Shown piece by piece: positions 34,701-46,830 of a DNA stretch of 64,000 nucleotides (position 1 is the first letter of the stretch; every line of letters begins with the position of its first letter). Where the stretch lies: NCBI GenBank assembly GCA_003586115.2, contig QVOM02000073.1:26486186-26550185 (forward strand), in the 5' to 3' direction. Source of the stretch: Salvator merianae (taxonomy: Eukaryota > Chordata > Lepidosauria > Squamata > Teiidae). The notes under the pieces were generated by a model that was not told the DNA's origin, did not search any database, and saw only the letters and a list, made by a program, of their open reading frames with translations. A program made the translations under genes and the position numbers.

Positions 34701-35196
34701 GGTCCTTTCAGCACTTACCTCTTTGCTGGATTAGACCACAGAAAGGCATGGTCTGGAACAGTGCTACTTGCATAATGGCACTAGTTCAGACTAATTACGT
34801 CTTTGGCCTTGAAGCTCACATGAGCTTTTCGACTGGGCTTCAAGTGTTCAGAGAGCTAGTAACAAATGTTCCTACCCATGGATTCTGTGGGGATCCATTT
34901 GGTGTTCCATTGATATGGGTTCCCTGGTAGTCCCCAAAACGGAAGGGATGTCTTCTGCATGCCTCCAGGTTCTGGACTAGGACCTGCTGGACCACCAAGA
35001 AACCTTGATGTCAAGGTCTACCGGTAATCCTGATCAGGTCCTCCCTGATTCAGATAATGCTATGTCCTTTGCAGATGGAGCTTACCTTTGGGGGGGTGGG
35101 GCCTCACAAATTTGCACTAACATGCAGATCGTGGAGATCCCAGAAGCTGACTACAGGGGCTACTAATCAGGAACAATGGTAAAAGCAGAAAGGGCC
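34701..35196 (+). mobile_element. Family V element, copy 3
   Basis: Starts GGTCCTTTCAGCACTTACCT; the right end read inward is GGCCCTTTCTGCTTTTACC. AAA lies on both sides (34698-34700 and 35197-35199), compatible with a 3-bp duplication though weak in A-rich sequence. Internal CCACAGAAAGGCATGGTCTG, CCTGGTAGTCCCC and TTGATGTCAAGGTCTACCGG match copy 1. Confidence 0.72.
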
Positions 35197-35274
35197 AAAG
35201 CTTGTAAGCATGTTTAAGCCACTTCTGCCTATGTTCATTGAATGAGGCCTGGGTAAGTGATTCTGACAACAAGA
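35197..35274. other. Short spacer
   Basis: Nothing recognised. Confidence 0.4.
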
Positions 35275-35719
35275 ATATAAGAGCATAAGTGGAACCCTGC
35301 CACAGCCGATCTAGTCCAGCATCCCGTCTTGTATAGTGGTCCACCAATTGCTTCTGGGCATTCTCAAGCAGCTGACAAAGGCAAAACCTTCACCTGTTCT
35401 CGAGTCCCTGCAAATGGACTTTGGGGGCATTCTGCCTATCTCTCCACCCTGGAGGCAGTACTCAGGCATCAATTCTAGTAGCCATTGATACACCCATCAT
35501 AATTTGTCTAACCCTTTATTAACACTATCCAGGTGGGTAGTAAATTCCATAGACCAATGAAGTGAAAAAATACTTCACCTTGTCAGTCCTAACTCTCCTG
35601 CCCATCACTTCATAGAGCGCTCTGTGTTCTAGTGTTGTACAATAGATAAAGTATTTTTTTCTTGGTCCATCTTTTCTTACACTATGCATGATTTTATAAA
35701 CTTCTTTCAAGACTGGCAA
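35275..35719 (-). mobile_element. CR1 LINE 3' end, part 1
   Basis: The minus strand reads the CR1 C-terminus and 3' UTR: VYKIMH..., the LEHRALYEVMGRRVRTDKVKYFF segment, then the 3' UTR with GATGCTGGACTAGAT. Interrupted by a solo LTR at 35720. Confidence 0.9.
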
Positions 35720-36357
35720 TGTTATGTCTCAGGCAGGCTGACAAACAAGGGCTAAGGCAAGCCTCAGTAATAGAGAAGTCCTTTTATTAACAGTCCAGGT
35801 CACAATAGGGAGGCAGCAGGAGTTGAGAAGCAAACAAAGCCAAAGGAGTAAGAGAAGCCGTAGTCAAAGTCCAGTCCAAGTTCAAACAGGGTTGTAGTCA
35901 CCAAAGCAAATGAAGTCCAGGGATTAAGAGAAGCCGAAGTCAAAACACAGTCCAAACAAAGGGTCAAGGTTCTAGAAGCCAGGAGATCGGAACAACAGGA
36001 TGCATGGATGGAAAGCAGTTGCTGACCATGCCTGGGCTGCAGTCTCTGTGTAGTATTTATACTGCAGGATCATCTTCTCCCAGGTGTGAGCTTGGGTGTG
36101 GCCGGCTTCTGCTAGATTGCTTACACAAGCTCAGCTGAGCCCTGCGTTTGGCCCTTCTTCTTTCTATGGCTGGGGAAGGAATGTTTTCCAGAATCTCTGA
36201 TGTTTCCAAAACATCTCCTGCCGATGTTTGTGCCTCGTCCTCTGGGATGGTGATAAGGTGTCTGGGCTCTGTGCCACCTGGAGCTGCCTGCTCAACATCT
36301 ACACAGCTCTCAGGCTGAACACTGCCCTCATCCTCAGAGTTCGAGACACTCATAACA
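35720..36357 (-). mobile_element. Solo LTR inserted in CR1
   Basis: On the minus strand it runs from TGTTATGAGTGTC to CTGAGACATAACA, with 7-bp inverted ends (TGTTATG/CATAACA). It carries a TATA box (TATAAATAC, 36053-36061) and an AATAAA signal (35783-35788), the promoter-to-polyA order of an LTR U3-R-U5. A diverged tandem duplication of about 76 bp (AGAGAAGCCGTAGTCAAAG and AGAGAAGCCGAAGTCAAAA) sits in the R/U5 side. Flanks are GGCAA and GGTAG, perhaps a 5-bp duplication with two transitions. No internal coding region remains. Confidence 0.85.
36053..36061 (-). promoter_or_regulatory. LTR TATA box
   Basis: TATAAATAC on the minus strand, about 265 bp upstream of the LTR polyadenylation signal. 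Confidence 0.65.
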
Positions 36358-36530
36358 GGTAGTTTCATTTCATAAGGAAGGTGTTTCAGCCCCTTGATCA
36401 TTTGGTTTGCCCTTTTCTGCACCTTTTCCAGTTCCACAATATATTTTCTGATTCTGAGATGTGGCGATCAGAATTGTACACAATATTCCAGCTGAGGCCT
36501 CTCCATAGAGTGTGCAGGCACAGCCTTAAT
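36358..36530 (-). mobile_element. CR1 LINE, part 2
   Basis: The minus strand encodes MELEKVQKRANQMIKGLKHL, then PYEMKLP, the CR1 C-terminal motif also seen at 14.9 kb. Continues upstream as TGTACAATTCTGATCGCCAC (ORF2 'QFWSPH'-type region). Confidence 0.9.
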
Positions 36531-37991
36531 TCTGCATTTTTGCATGGTACTGATAACTATATCTATATATAATGGAATAGCTTAAGATGGCAAGTTATAC
36601 TTTTTACCTCCATTTTCCTCACAATCACACTGTGAGATAAATTACTGAGTCATCAAACTGAGGTGGGCTTCTGTGGGTGAGAGAATTAATCTGAGGCCTG
36701 ATTTTCTCAGGCCCTCATCTGGCATTAGCTATTGTAACTTGCTAATATATTCAGGAACATCTGATCCTGTCACAAATGAACATAATAATACAGATAGTTG
36801 GTCAACCTTATAATTTATATTCAAGTGCAGATATGGAAATTAATGATCTTTTACCCGATACTATAATTTAGTATCTTTGTCACCTTTCAGTATATTCATG
36901 CTCCCCCTTCAAATGTGTCTTTGGAACACTCAGGATTCCACCAAGGGAAACCTTGAAATATATTGGACACTAAAACCAGAAAGTTGCATTTCATTACTTT
37001 CATAAATAGTTTCTTTGTTTGCTTTCAGCTATGCCAAGTGATTGTTTAAAACACAAAGGCTTTCTGTTCTCTCTCAGAATGCATTAGGCTTAATTCATTG
37101 GAAAAAAGTGACTTAATGAAAAATTATAGGCCTGGAATCTTGCAGCCAGAGGTCCAGTGAAGAAACTAACACAAAAAGTTTGAATTGAATTAGAGGAACT
37201 TTTTTAAAAAAACAAACAAACCCTGAAATTGAATCAAAGTCATTGTTAAGATCCATTGCACATCCCCTTAGGAGAGCACTGGATGCGAGCTATAATCTTG
37301 GTACCATGTACCAACAGAGGACCTGGACAGTGGTGGGGGCACCAGACACCTAAAATGAAGTCTGAAGGTGTTCACCTTTGTAAACTTTCCTGCCCGAATT
37401 CCTGCACATAATGCTACAGAAGACAAATCTCTCTTAATTTTCCTCTTGCTTCACCAACCCATCAGTCTTCCACAGAGATCATCTTTCAGAGAGCAGTAAG
37501 AAAATGAATGTGACTCTGAATAGATGGTGCACCAACATTTAAATATGCAAGGATTCTTGCTGCAGCTTCTTTTGTAGAAGAAGGGCATTTCATGACAATA
37601 TGGAAGTCCTGAAGGATCTGTGAAAATGCATCTGTATTTTAGCCAGGACAATGCCACTCTCTACTCATTGATCTTAGATGGAACATTTGTTGTCATAGGG
37701 TAGTGTTTCCTCAGAAGTGACAGACATTCTAAGTCCCTGCAAACTTGGTGTTCACTATATATTATGCCCATATGTGAGCGTTACAAGGTATATTTAGTAC
37801 TTGCATTGCATTCTAAATGGATTTTGTTGTAATCTGTATGCATTTTATGGTTAAACAGTGTTAAGATTATGTTACACCAAGTTATTGATAGGCAGAGCCT
37901 ATGGTAAAGATGGAGGGGGAATTAGTTTTCGAAGAAAGGTCACAGAAGTTCCAAGAGCACCCTGGAATAAAAGTTGTCTCTAAGAAAGGGG

Positions 37992-37993
<2 letters not shown>
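36531..37993. other. Unique AT-rich DNA
   Basis: No repeats or coding features recognised. 37000-37200 has a CNE-like texture, an impression only. Confidence 0.35.

Positions 37994-38022
<29 letters not shown>
37994..38022. repeat. (AC)n microsatellite
   Basis: About 14 AC units, followed by an interrupted ATGCACACACG. Confidence 0.95.
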
Positions 38023-38024
<2 letters not shown>

Positions 38025-38901
38025 CACACACGCCTCTTTTTGTGCACTTTAGGGAAGGAAGGGAAATATAGCAAAAAGACATAAAGGGAAGAACAGCACT
38101 GTGTGAATTAGATGCCTACAAAACCCCCGAAGATCTCAGTATCCACATGTTGGCATGTCTTTTGATTCATAACTTGCCTTTGAGGATAGGAACTCAGAAT
38201 CACTATTTTTCAGAGCAGGAAAGCTTGCCTCTCTTGGTTGGATGTACAGCAATGGCAGGGATGACTTGCCTGGGGCACTGCCTACCCAAGTCCATTAAGT
38301 GACACATAGAAAATCACCCACTTCCAGAGCCAAGGCAGTAACTTTGAAGCCAGGAAACTTTTGTCCTCAGCCTTTGGAGCAAGCACTCCAGCCTGTTTAA
38401 TGCTTTCTGCCATGTGGAAGTGGCCACCCTGAGTGGAGAGAGGTGCCTGCAGTGACCACATTCTTGTTCCTTCCTTCCCCTGACCTTTAGCCAAAGTGGT
38501 AGATGGGGAAATGCTTTAATGCAGAGCCAGAGTTCATGCATTCATGGGAAGGAACAAATGGAAATGTAATCGTTGTAGGTATCTTTCCTTTGTCTCAGGC
38601 CTAAGCTCTTTTAATGTGGATTCCTTGCTCTTTTTCTTCAGTTCCTGTTTCCCTTTGAAGCTCTTTAATGGCCAGTGTTCACATGGTGCCTTTATTGCAC
38701 TGGGAATGTCCCATGAGGGTACAGGGATTACATGGTGCATTGGTCCTTCAAGGCATGTAAACCTCAGTCATCAAATCACCATCTCACAATTAGTACTCTT
38801 TAGAGTGCTTGAATGGTAGAGTGGGCCACAGAATCATTTCCACTGTTTGGTGACTACCTTGGCCTCAGCATCACAGTTGAGGAGCAAAATTCCCCAGCTC
38901 A
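38023..38901. other. No gene recognised
   Basis: Moderately GC-balanced. Frames on both strands (38282-38819) overlap and lack motifs. Confidence 0.4.
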
Positions 38902-39015
38902 GCTGGGGGCAACAGAAGTATGTGATAATTATTAGCTAAGTTGGGGGCAACAGAAGTGTGTGATAATTAGTAGCTCTGCTGGGGGCAACAGAAGTGTGTG
39001 ATAATCGCACCAATG
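38902..39015 (+). repeat. 38-bp tandem repeat, three units
   Basis: Units start exactly 38 bp apart at 38902, 38940 and 38978. Core GGGGGCAACAGAAGTGTGTG. The third unit forms one arm of a long hairpin. Confidence 0.93.
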
Positions 39016-39106
39016 ATTCAAGAATGTAGCAACAGAAGAGTGTTATGCTACTAGTGCAATTCTGGAATCATTGGTGTGATTATCACACACTTCTGTTGCC
39101 CCCAGC
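38978..39106. repeat. Inverted repeat with 42-bp arms
   Basis: Arms 38978-39019 and 39065-39106 differ at one position. The 45-nt loop has weaker nested pairing (GTAGCA/TGCTAC). It could be the end of a MITE or a secondary rearrangement of the tandem repeat. Confidence 0.93.
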
Positions 39107-39663
39107 CAAACCAAAGTTTCGAGCTAGAGCCACAGCCAACCTTCTGTAGATGAAGAAGTTTCAGGAAGAATTGCAAGGGTAGCCTGGGCATCAAGGCAGT
39201 TTTTGAATGCTCTTCTCTGATCCCAACTTGTTGCAGCTAACTGCTAAACTTAGTCGTGGAAAGCTGGGTTGATAGAAAAGAGTAATTAGCTAATGAATTT
39301 GTTAAAGCAGAGGAACAGGCCAGGAGAAACCCAAATAGCAAGTTATAAAGACACCCCATATACATACCAGCTGAGCTAGGAATTGCAAATAAATCTGATG
39401 AATTTTTAACACACTGTTGAAGACCCTGGAAATTGTAGCACCATCAAGAGTGCATTAACATGAAGGGAAAGGTATGGCATGTATTTGGAAAATAAAGATC
39501 CAGCCCATCTAGTTTTTTCATGAAGGCATGACTCATATAGGGTATACCTATGCAAGGCTTGGCCAGATACACAGCCAAAAGACATAGCAGCTCCAAAGGA
39601 CAACTTTGTGTAAACAATCTAGGGGAAAAAATGATCTAGGAAGTCAACATTCATATGGTTACA
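39107..39663. other. No feature recognised
   Basis: AT-rich unique-looking DNA. Confidence 0.4.
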
Positions 39664-39990
39664 GGAGATCCAATTCCTAATCCAGGTTTATAACATCCTG
39701 TCACCAGATCCAATGGCCAATTCACTGACTGGGCTTTCCTATGCCTTAGTGGTTCACTCTAGGTAAACTGGTCCATGAAAGTTCCCAGTATACAAAGTTG
39801 ATGGTTGGGGCTTTTCTGGTTGGGTGCCCAGAAGCAGCATGTTTCTGCTTCTGCTTCTGGGTGTCTGGTGAAAAAGCATTGGGTTTGGTATACTGAAACG
39901 TGGCCTGCACACTGCCCACACAGATGCAACGGTCAACCAGAGGGTGTGTGGCCTCCTAGTAGACCATTCTGTCATGCTGATGACACATTC
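39664..39990 (-). repeat. Interspersed repeat family W, copy 3
   Basis: Reversed, it gives TTCAGTATACCAAACCC, CACCAGACACCCAGAAGCAG, CATGCTGCTTCTGGGCACCC, ATCAACTTTGTATACTGGGA and AACTTTCATGGACCAG, matching 6690-7080 in order. Confidence 0.55.
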
Positions 39991-41540
39991 TACAGGTCCT
40001 GCTGGCCAGTCAACCAGCCCAGGGCAAATAGAGCCAAAGTGTTTCTAAGGAGAAGATGCTGAAATATGTATCCTCTGGTGTCTTATCCATGGGCATATGA
40101 TGCCAAATACAACACAGGCGCCTTGCACAACACATGCTTTCCACACAACCAAAACGTGATGAAGAGACACTACCAGCAACAAAAACCTGTTGCCTACATA
40201 CATTGCAGCTGAGCAGTATTCCATTTCTTGCGTAGCCTTTTTGCTTTTATATTGGTTGTCAAGATAATTTACAATCCTTGATTCCTTTTTATTGTATCCT
40301 GCATTTTCTGCAGTAGTCATGATTTTGCAAAGGAAAGTGATAATTGATGCCATGCTTACAGATGAACCCATAACTATTATTTTTTTTCACTGCTATGCCC
40401 TTTGCCTCCGGTTGCTACTGGTAGTTGCCATGCATAGAGATTTGACACAAAAATTGGCTGGTTCTGAATATGTGTGCACACAAACACACACAAGCACTTG
40501 AATACTTTTGAGAATGTCAAGCTTGTATATTTTTGTGTAAGTGTCTATGCCAATACCCATTCCAAACATTTTTATCCATTGTAGAAAATATGAAATTCAA
40601 AGAATATTTGCTAACTTGTGCCTATAAATTTACTTTATTTAAGCAAGCTTGTTAGCATTTTAATAACTTCATCAAAAAATGTGTTCCTTTTTTTTCCACA
40701 GGCAATGCTGTTCTTATGCACTGCACATTATCAAAACAATATACCATTCTTCATGGATTATGCAGATTTTAATTATGTAAAATCCTTCAGGGGAGAAGCA
40801 TTCCTCATGGTATTCCAAGAGAAGATCCCTCAGGAAATCAAGAAGCTTCAAACAGAAGAGAAGCAGCCGCAGTGTAGAATATTATGGATCATGATGAGAT
40901 GTGCCTTAATGAAATGTAACATTTTTAAATGCAGGTTTCCCACTGACTTGAAGATCTTCTGGGAGAGAAATCTTTAAGCAACATGAAACCGGTTGAAATG
41001 GATTTACCCCAACTACTGTCAGATCCTGGCAAAAGCCCCAGGTTGGTGAGAAGTTAGCACAAAGTTGAGTAATGCATACAATAGGAGATTGGATTCCATC
41101 TAAATAACTATTTTTCATAGGAATGCAATCCTGTGAGTGTCACTTTTCAATGATTTTGACACACACAACTCAGAACTGTTGCTAGTTCCCAGGAATGCAA
41201 AAATGAAAATGAAAGCTCTCCAAGTAATCCTGGAGTAGTCACTGTCTTTCTGAAGAGGAGGAAAATCAAGACTGCCACTTTGAGTACTTGGGAAGAAACA
41301 TGGAATATAAATATTATAAAGAAAGAAAGACAAGGAATATTGGTCACCATGTGATAAGTCCAGCTAAGGTATTTTTTCTGCTGGAAACTGGAAACTGAAG
41401 TGAGATGTTATGAATTATTAGGTGACAACAAACTCTATCTCTTGATTTCATCAGAATCTGGAAGGGCTTGTAGGTGGGGAACAGGAACAGACTCACGAGC
41501 TGTATGCAAATCAATCAATTCAATCAATACACAAAAGACA
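39991..41540. other. No confirmed gene; AT-rich
   Basis: Holds a 119-codon open frame (40618-40977) preceded within it by an acceptor-like TTTTTTTTCCACAG at about 40690-40702. No known domain and no donor is evident. The rest is unique-looking. Confidence 0.35.
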
Positions 41541-41884
41541 TAAGATGTGCAAATTCTGTTCAAATTTGAATGATTCAGATTAAACAGTTTGGTTCAATCC
41601 AGTTCAATTCAAACTGAACCATACTCTGTTTGAAAGGGGCTGGTTTGTTTTGAACTGGACCAGGGTTGCTTTGCTGAATAGAACAGCTTGACTCAGGCTG
41701 TTTGAGTTTGACCACATCTTGCCATTTAAATAAGACTCTTTCAATGTATTTCCTTTTTTTATAATAATCATAATCATAATCATAACCTCAAACTGTTTTT
41801 AAACCATTCCACTTTGCTTCTAGATCAAATTGAACTTGGTTAAATTTAAACTGAACATTAGAAATTAAGTTTGTGCACATCTGA
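41541..41884 (+). mobile_element. Family F (GTTCAAA) MITE
   Basis: The left end is TAAGATGTGCAAATTC and the right end read inward is TCAGATGTGCACAAAC, matching the terminal pattern of the hAT MITEs in the window. The interior is rich in GGTTCAATCC, TTCAAACTGAACC and GTTTGAGTTTGACC, with an ATAATC repeat in the middle. No clear 8-bp duplication. Confidence 0.72.
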
Positions 41885-42459
41885 CAGTGTCCTAATTAGT
41901 TCAGCAACCTGCCAGCAACAGGTTTTGAAAGTGCCTACATGAAGCCTATGAGTATAATAAAGTTCTCCCTATTCAAGTTACCTTAAAACTGATCTTCAGA
42001 AGCACACTTCAACCAGTATTGAAACCAGTAGGGAGTCTTCCTGGTGGATAACCACTCATGGATTTAACCCCTCTGAATTTATTTAATAGACATTATTACA
42101 TCTTTCTGCCGTGGATTCCATGGTTTGCATCTGCAAAGTATTTGTCTTGAGCTGTCTAATTTCTTTTTGTCATGTCTTTCATATTTTCTCTCCTTGCATT
42201 TTTTTAAAAAATATTAGTAGCCTGAAAGTGGCAATTAGAGGAACAATTTCAGTGGGAACAAATTTGTAATGCAAATGATGTACGATTTGCTCTCCAGTCT
42301 GACAAGGGAGGAAAGTAGCAATATAAAGCAACTAATGATAATAACAAAATTAGTAATGTTAGTTACATTACTAAATTTAATTTAATTTAATTTAAAATAT
42401 TAATAAACTGCTTCCCATCAAAAATATAACCTTGAAGTAGTTTACAAAATGCTTTACAA
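41885..42459. other. AT-rich; possible CNE and (TTTAA)n
   Basis: A (TTTAA)n run lies at about 42375-42394, followed by a LINE-tail-like AATAAACTGCTTCCCATCAA in minus orientation. 42215-42320 has a CNE-like texture (AATGCAAATGATGTACG, an octamer-like word). Confidence 0.35.
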
Positions 42460-43935
42460 AATTCATGCTCCACAAACTATGGATGGAGAAATTGGTCCAA
42501 TCAAATGGACCCAGCTATAAGTCATTCTGTGCCAAACTGTCTATACCTGGCTCAGCGTAACACACTTTTCATTTTCACACTGCCACAACTTAAAGGAGAA
42601 ATAAAACAACCATAAATTCTTCTATTTCCTTCTTTTCCAGCCCTTCTGTTTTCCCAGGTAACAGAGTTATAAATGAAGGATAAGCTCAAACTGCCCTATA
42701 TCTCACTCCATGTACAAAAATAGTGTGGATTTTCAGTAAATATTGTCCTTTTCCCCACACTTGAGGACATCAGTCTATTTTAGACAGTGGCATGCAAAGG
42801 ATGCATCTTGAACATCACCCCACTAAGGCCTAGCATCTCCTTCTTGAAATGTTCATGCCATTCTGCTAAATGGCAGGGCTGATCACCTGAATACCTTGCT
42901 CATTACCGCAGTACTGTTGTGAGAGAAAATAGATGAAAGGATTCACAAGAGAAACCAAACATTCCATCTCCGACTTCTTCCACATTTTTAACAAGTCTGG
43001 CTGGCAAGCAGAAAAAGTATTGGCTTTTGCAAAGTCTGTCCTCATGTAAAATTTTAAATACCTAAACAACAAAAATCCACATGAGGAATTAGTCAAGTAT
43101 GCGGCATGCTTTAGAATTCTTGGAATCTTCAGATCAGTTCCCTGTGAAAAGTAGAAGGAAAGTTTCTGAGGCATTCTAATAACATGAAGAAAAAGAGTAT
43201 AATTAGTGTGATTATAATTGCTTGATAAAATATTAGATGTTTAACCATTCAGTTCATGTTTGTTCCCAAAAGGAACACTCTAAGTGTTACCTAATAAGAA
43301 GGATGTTACTGAGGTTTTGAAAAGAAAAAATGGAGAGAAGGGGAAGAGGACTTTATACAGATTTACACACAGGAAATATTCTGCCTCCTTTTTTATAAGG
43401 TGGGGTGCTTAGCTATGCCCTTCCAGTTTTTCCTGAATAGTAACTGCCATCATTCTGTGCCAGCCCCATGATATTGCAAGAGTTTAGTTAAGACACATCT
43501 GAAGGGCTGCAGCTGAGCATCCTTGTTCTACGGGAATCTGCCTTGTACAATCACAACGAAAGGTATAGGAACAGGAGGGGTTTGTCACACAGGCAGATGT
43601 ACAGGGCCAAAATTAATGCAGCTTGTTCTTGCACCAAATTATACCCTGTTTTTCCACACTTACCTGGGCTATCCCGTTACAGGGTGACCTACTCTGCAAA
43701 GTGACTTCTCCCAGGAGTGGATTCTGTCCTTGGGAATGGGTTGGGTGCCTGAAGTGTAGTAAGCAGGGACACATGTAGCCTAACATGGTCATGTGGATCT
43801 TACCATAGACTGGATTATCCTTCCCACATATTCTAGCATTGCATCTCAGTTCTAAAAAAGACTTCCTGGGCAAGCTTGTTAATTAGATCTAGGCAAAAAT
43901 ACATTTTCCCTCTTGCTAGATTGAAGTTGCTCTTT
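42460..43935. other. No gene recognised
   Basis: A minus-strand frame at 42866-43174 contains LVNPFIYF, superficially like a receptor motif, but nothing else supports it. No repeat identified. Confidence 0.4.
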
Positions 43936-44400
43936 GGCCCTGTTTGCACTTTGTGAGAGGAATGTTGCTGGCCACTTGCTAGTAAGGTGTGTTTTCACCT
44001 GCAAATGGAGTGAGCTGCCTTGAAGTTCACTGAAGCCCACCTGATGCTCACCTGAAGCTGAGTAGCACTGGTGCAGAAAAAAGCAGTCTGGAACCTGACT
44101 AGCATGATCTGGTGAGGTTCAGGAGTGGTGCATGTGCACCTCTTCTGCGTTTGGAGCAGCACCTCTTCTGTGTTTGGAGCAGCACCAGGGTGGGGACAGG
44201 GCAGCCATGCAAGTGCCATCCAGCAGTCTGAAGCCAGTCATTGCTGGCTTTGAACCGCAGTGTTTGGTTCGGGATCTGGACCCTGGCGGCCGTTCTGAAG
44301 AGGGCAAATGCACTAATGAGCTCCCATTTGCACTGCTTCCAGCACAGGTCACCTTCTGGGGCATTCCAGTGGCAACGGGTGCAAATGCATCTCACTCTAC
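43936..44400 (+). mobile_element. Possible family G element, right end unclear
   Basis: Left end GGCCCTGTTTGCACTTTGTG and CCACTTGCTAGTAAGGTGTG match family G. The interior has a local tandem duplication (CACCTCTTCTGCGTTTGGAG and CACCTCTTCTGTGTTTGGAG). A matching right terminus was not found. Confidence 0.45.
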
Positions 44401-44699
44401 CTGATGCTGACCAGCCCCAACCATGCTAATTATACTGTTCCTCTCCCATAATTTGGAAAATGCCCTTATTTGAGGCTATGCATGGTGTACATTCCTTTTG
44501 TGTACTAGTGATTACTAGTGTAAGTGTTTAAGCTCATTTGAAAAAGCATGGGTAATAAATGTGTCTAATGATGCTTAGTATTCTTTTTATGTAACATGTC
44601 AGCTGAATCATTCTGTTGTTGCTCTTGCTTTACAACAACAACTTAAGACAGGTTTTCTAATGAACGTTTAGTAAATAGGGGATTTAAGATATCTAAGTT
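44401..44699. other. No feature recognised
   Basis: AT-rich spacer. Confidence 0.4.
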
Positions 44700-45004
44700 T
44701 ACTCCGGTGCAAGATCTGCCTGGTGAGGGGGAAGAACACTACAAGTTCAGTGCTCTTCTCCCTGTGAATTAAGGGGGACCTTATGCTTTAGTGCTGCTCT
44801 TAAAGATGGAGTGTGCTGTCTGCCCATTACCCACTGTCCATTGCCCCATCGGTCAGGATCACAGAGGGGAAACTTTCAGTATTGCAGTAGAATGAGTGTG
44901 GGTCCATGCTGATGCCACTCTCATCCTGTACGTCAAATGTGCCATGGGAAGCATCTGCAATGGGGAACAGTCATAGTGCCATAGAAGTGCTGTGTGGGTC
45001 CTGC
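44700..45004 (+). repeat. Interspersed repeat family Z, copy 3
   Basis: Shares ATGAGTGTGGGTCCATGC and the end TGTGTGGGTCCTGCC with 23276-23650. Left boundary uncertain. Confidence 0.5.
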
Positions 45005-45429
45005 CTATATGTGTAACACAGTGTTAGTTATATACCAGCAAAAATGAAAGAAGTCTTAGCAAAAGAAATTATGGACATTTCCCTCTCTCTAATCATCCAA
45101 AGATTTTAAGGCATTTTGCCTGGTTGTTCATGCTTCTTTTCACTAGCTGATTCTGTGGTTATGGTGCTTTTCTCTTGCTGCTCTTCAGCTATGCAATTTT
45201 CAGCTTTGAGAGTTACTTTTCTGGCTTTCACTTTCCTTCTGGGGAGAGGCAGAGCCCTCATCAAGAGGCTTCTTCCTTCAACTGCCTTGAATGTGTACTG
45301 TTAGGCACTGAAAAACAGGCAGGAGATTAGCAAAAGGAATCTGTTCTAATGTCAGGACTGCATATTGCTCGTTTTGGCTCTCTGTGACATTAGAAGGATT
45401 AAAGGATAGCAGACTTTGGAAAACAATCT
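45005..45429. other. No feature recognised
   Basis: An open frame at 45116-45304 has no recognised domain. Confidence 0.4.
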
Positions 45430-46830
45430 ACAGTGACATGTAAAAGTATTTGCCCTTTTCCTAGTTTTTTTTGTATTTGTCACATTTAATTGTTTCAGAT
45501 CTTCAAATAAAATTTACTATGAGACAAAGACAAGCTGTGTAAAGGCAAAATACAGTTTTCAAATGATCATTTCATTTATTGAAGGAAAAAAGTTATCCAA
45601 CACCTACTGTATATCACCTGGGTGAAAAAGTGATGGCCTCATTAGTCACTCAGTCAACTAATGAACCAAATTCAAATTAAAAAAAATAGTTAAATTAAAC
45701 TAGACACACCAAGTGATTACTATCAGCCTTGTTGAATCCCATAATTGCTTAAATAGAACATCTGCAGCAATGTGAAGCAGTCTAAAAGATCTCAATGATC
45801 AACACACTATGCCATGATCAAAAGAAATGCTGGAAGAGATGAGAAAGAAATCTCTTGAAATATATCAGTCTGGAAAGGGTTACAAAGTAATTTATAAGGC
45901 TCTGGGACTCCAGTGAACCACGGTGAAAGCCGTTATCTCCAAATGGAGAAAAGTTGGAAGAGTGGTGACTATTGCCAGAAGTGACTGGGCTGCCAAAATT
46001 TATCCAAGACTTCATTGACTACTTATCTAGGTAGTCACAAAATATCCCAGAGAAACAGCTAAGGATCTACAGGCCTTCCACACCTCAGATAAGGTCAGCA
46101 TTCATGATTCCACCATTAAAAAGACAGTAAGCAAGAATGAGAGCTGCAAGGCAAAAACCACTGCTAATCTAGATGAACACAAAGACCTGTCTCATATTTG
46201 TCAAATGCACCTGATGGTCCCAAAGCCTTTTGGGATAAAGTTCTGTGGACTGACGAGTAAAAGGTGGAACCTCTTGGAAGACATGGGTCCTGGGATAAAG
46301 CTAACATGGCATTCCAAAATAAAAATGTCAGACCAGCAACCAAACATAGTGGTGGTGGTAGTGTGATGGTGTTGAGATGCTTTGCTGCTTCAGGGCATGG
46401 GTGACTTGCCATAACTGATGGAACTATGAATTCTGCTCTTTGCAAGAAAGTCCTGAAGGAGAATCTCTGGTCATCAGTTTGTGATCTGAAGCACAACTGG
46501 GTTATGCAGCAAGACAACACAGGAGCAAGTCCACATCTGAATGTCTCAAAAGAAACAAAATTAAGGATTTTGAGTGACTTAGTGAAAATCTCAATGTGAA
46601 TCCCACTGAAATACTGTCAAAGGACCTTAAACAGGCAGTTCATAATCAAAAGGCCACCAATGTAGCTGAATTAAAGCAAGTTAGCAAAGAAAAGTAGGCA
46701 AAAATCCATCCCACAGCAATATGAAAGACTTATCTCCAATTATCGAAGTGTTCGGCTGCAGTTATTACTGCTAAAGGTGGCACCACCAGGTATTAGGTTA
46801 AAGGAGGCAATTGCTTTTTCACATTTAGGT
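45430..46830 (+). mobile_element. Tc1-like DNA transposon, degenerate
   Basis: Starts CAGTGACATGTAAAAGTATT after a TA (45428-45429). The right end read inward, AATGTGAAAAAGCAATTGCC, is an imperfect match. At about 1.4 kb it is the size of a full element. The body is a decayed Tc1 transposase: a helix-turn-helix-like segment (IYQSGKGYKVIYKALGLQ, near 45860-45915), LWTDE (catalytic Asp region, about 46241-46255), SGGGSVMVL and MQQDNT (second catalytic Asp region, about 46503-46520). Multiple stops and frameshifts break it, so it cannot be active. Confidence 0.88.
45830..46790 (+). pseudogene. Tc1-family transposase pseudogene
   Basis: Remnant coding part of the element above. The DDE order is HTH, then LWTDE, then MQQDNT with the third acidic residue region decayed after it. 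In-frame stops follow LWTDE directly and recur downstream. Frame changes occur between the HTH and catalytic parts. Confidence 0.8.

Noticed and set aside
38902..39015. Direct repeats that could suggest a CRISPR array
   Set aside because: Units are head-to-tail without unique spacers, and the genome is vertebrate.
40618..40977. 119-codon frame with an internal acceptor-like site
   Set aside because: No recognisable domain, no donor site, no neighbouring exon. Frames of this length occur by chance in 64 kb.
42866..43174. NPFIYF motif resembling a G-protein-coupled receptor TM7
   Set aside because: No other transmembrane segments or receptor motifs in any frame nearby; chance match.
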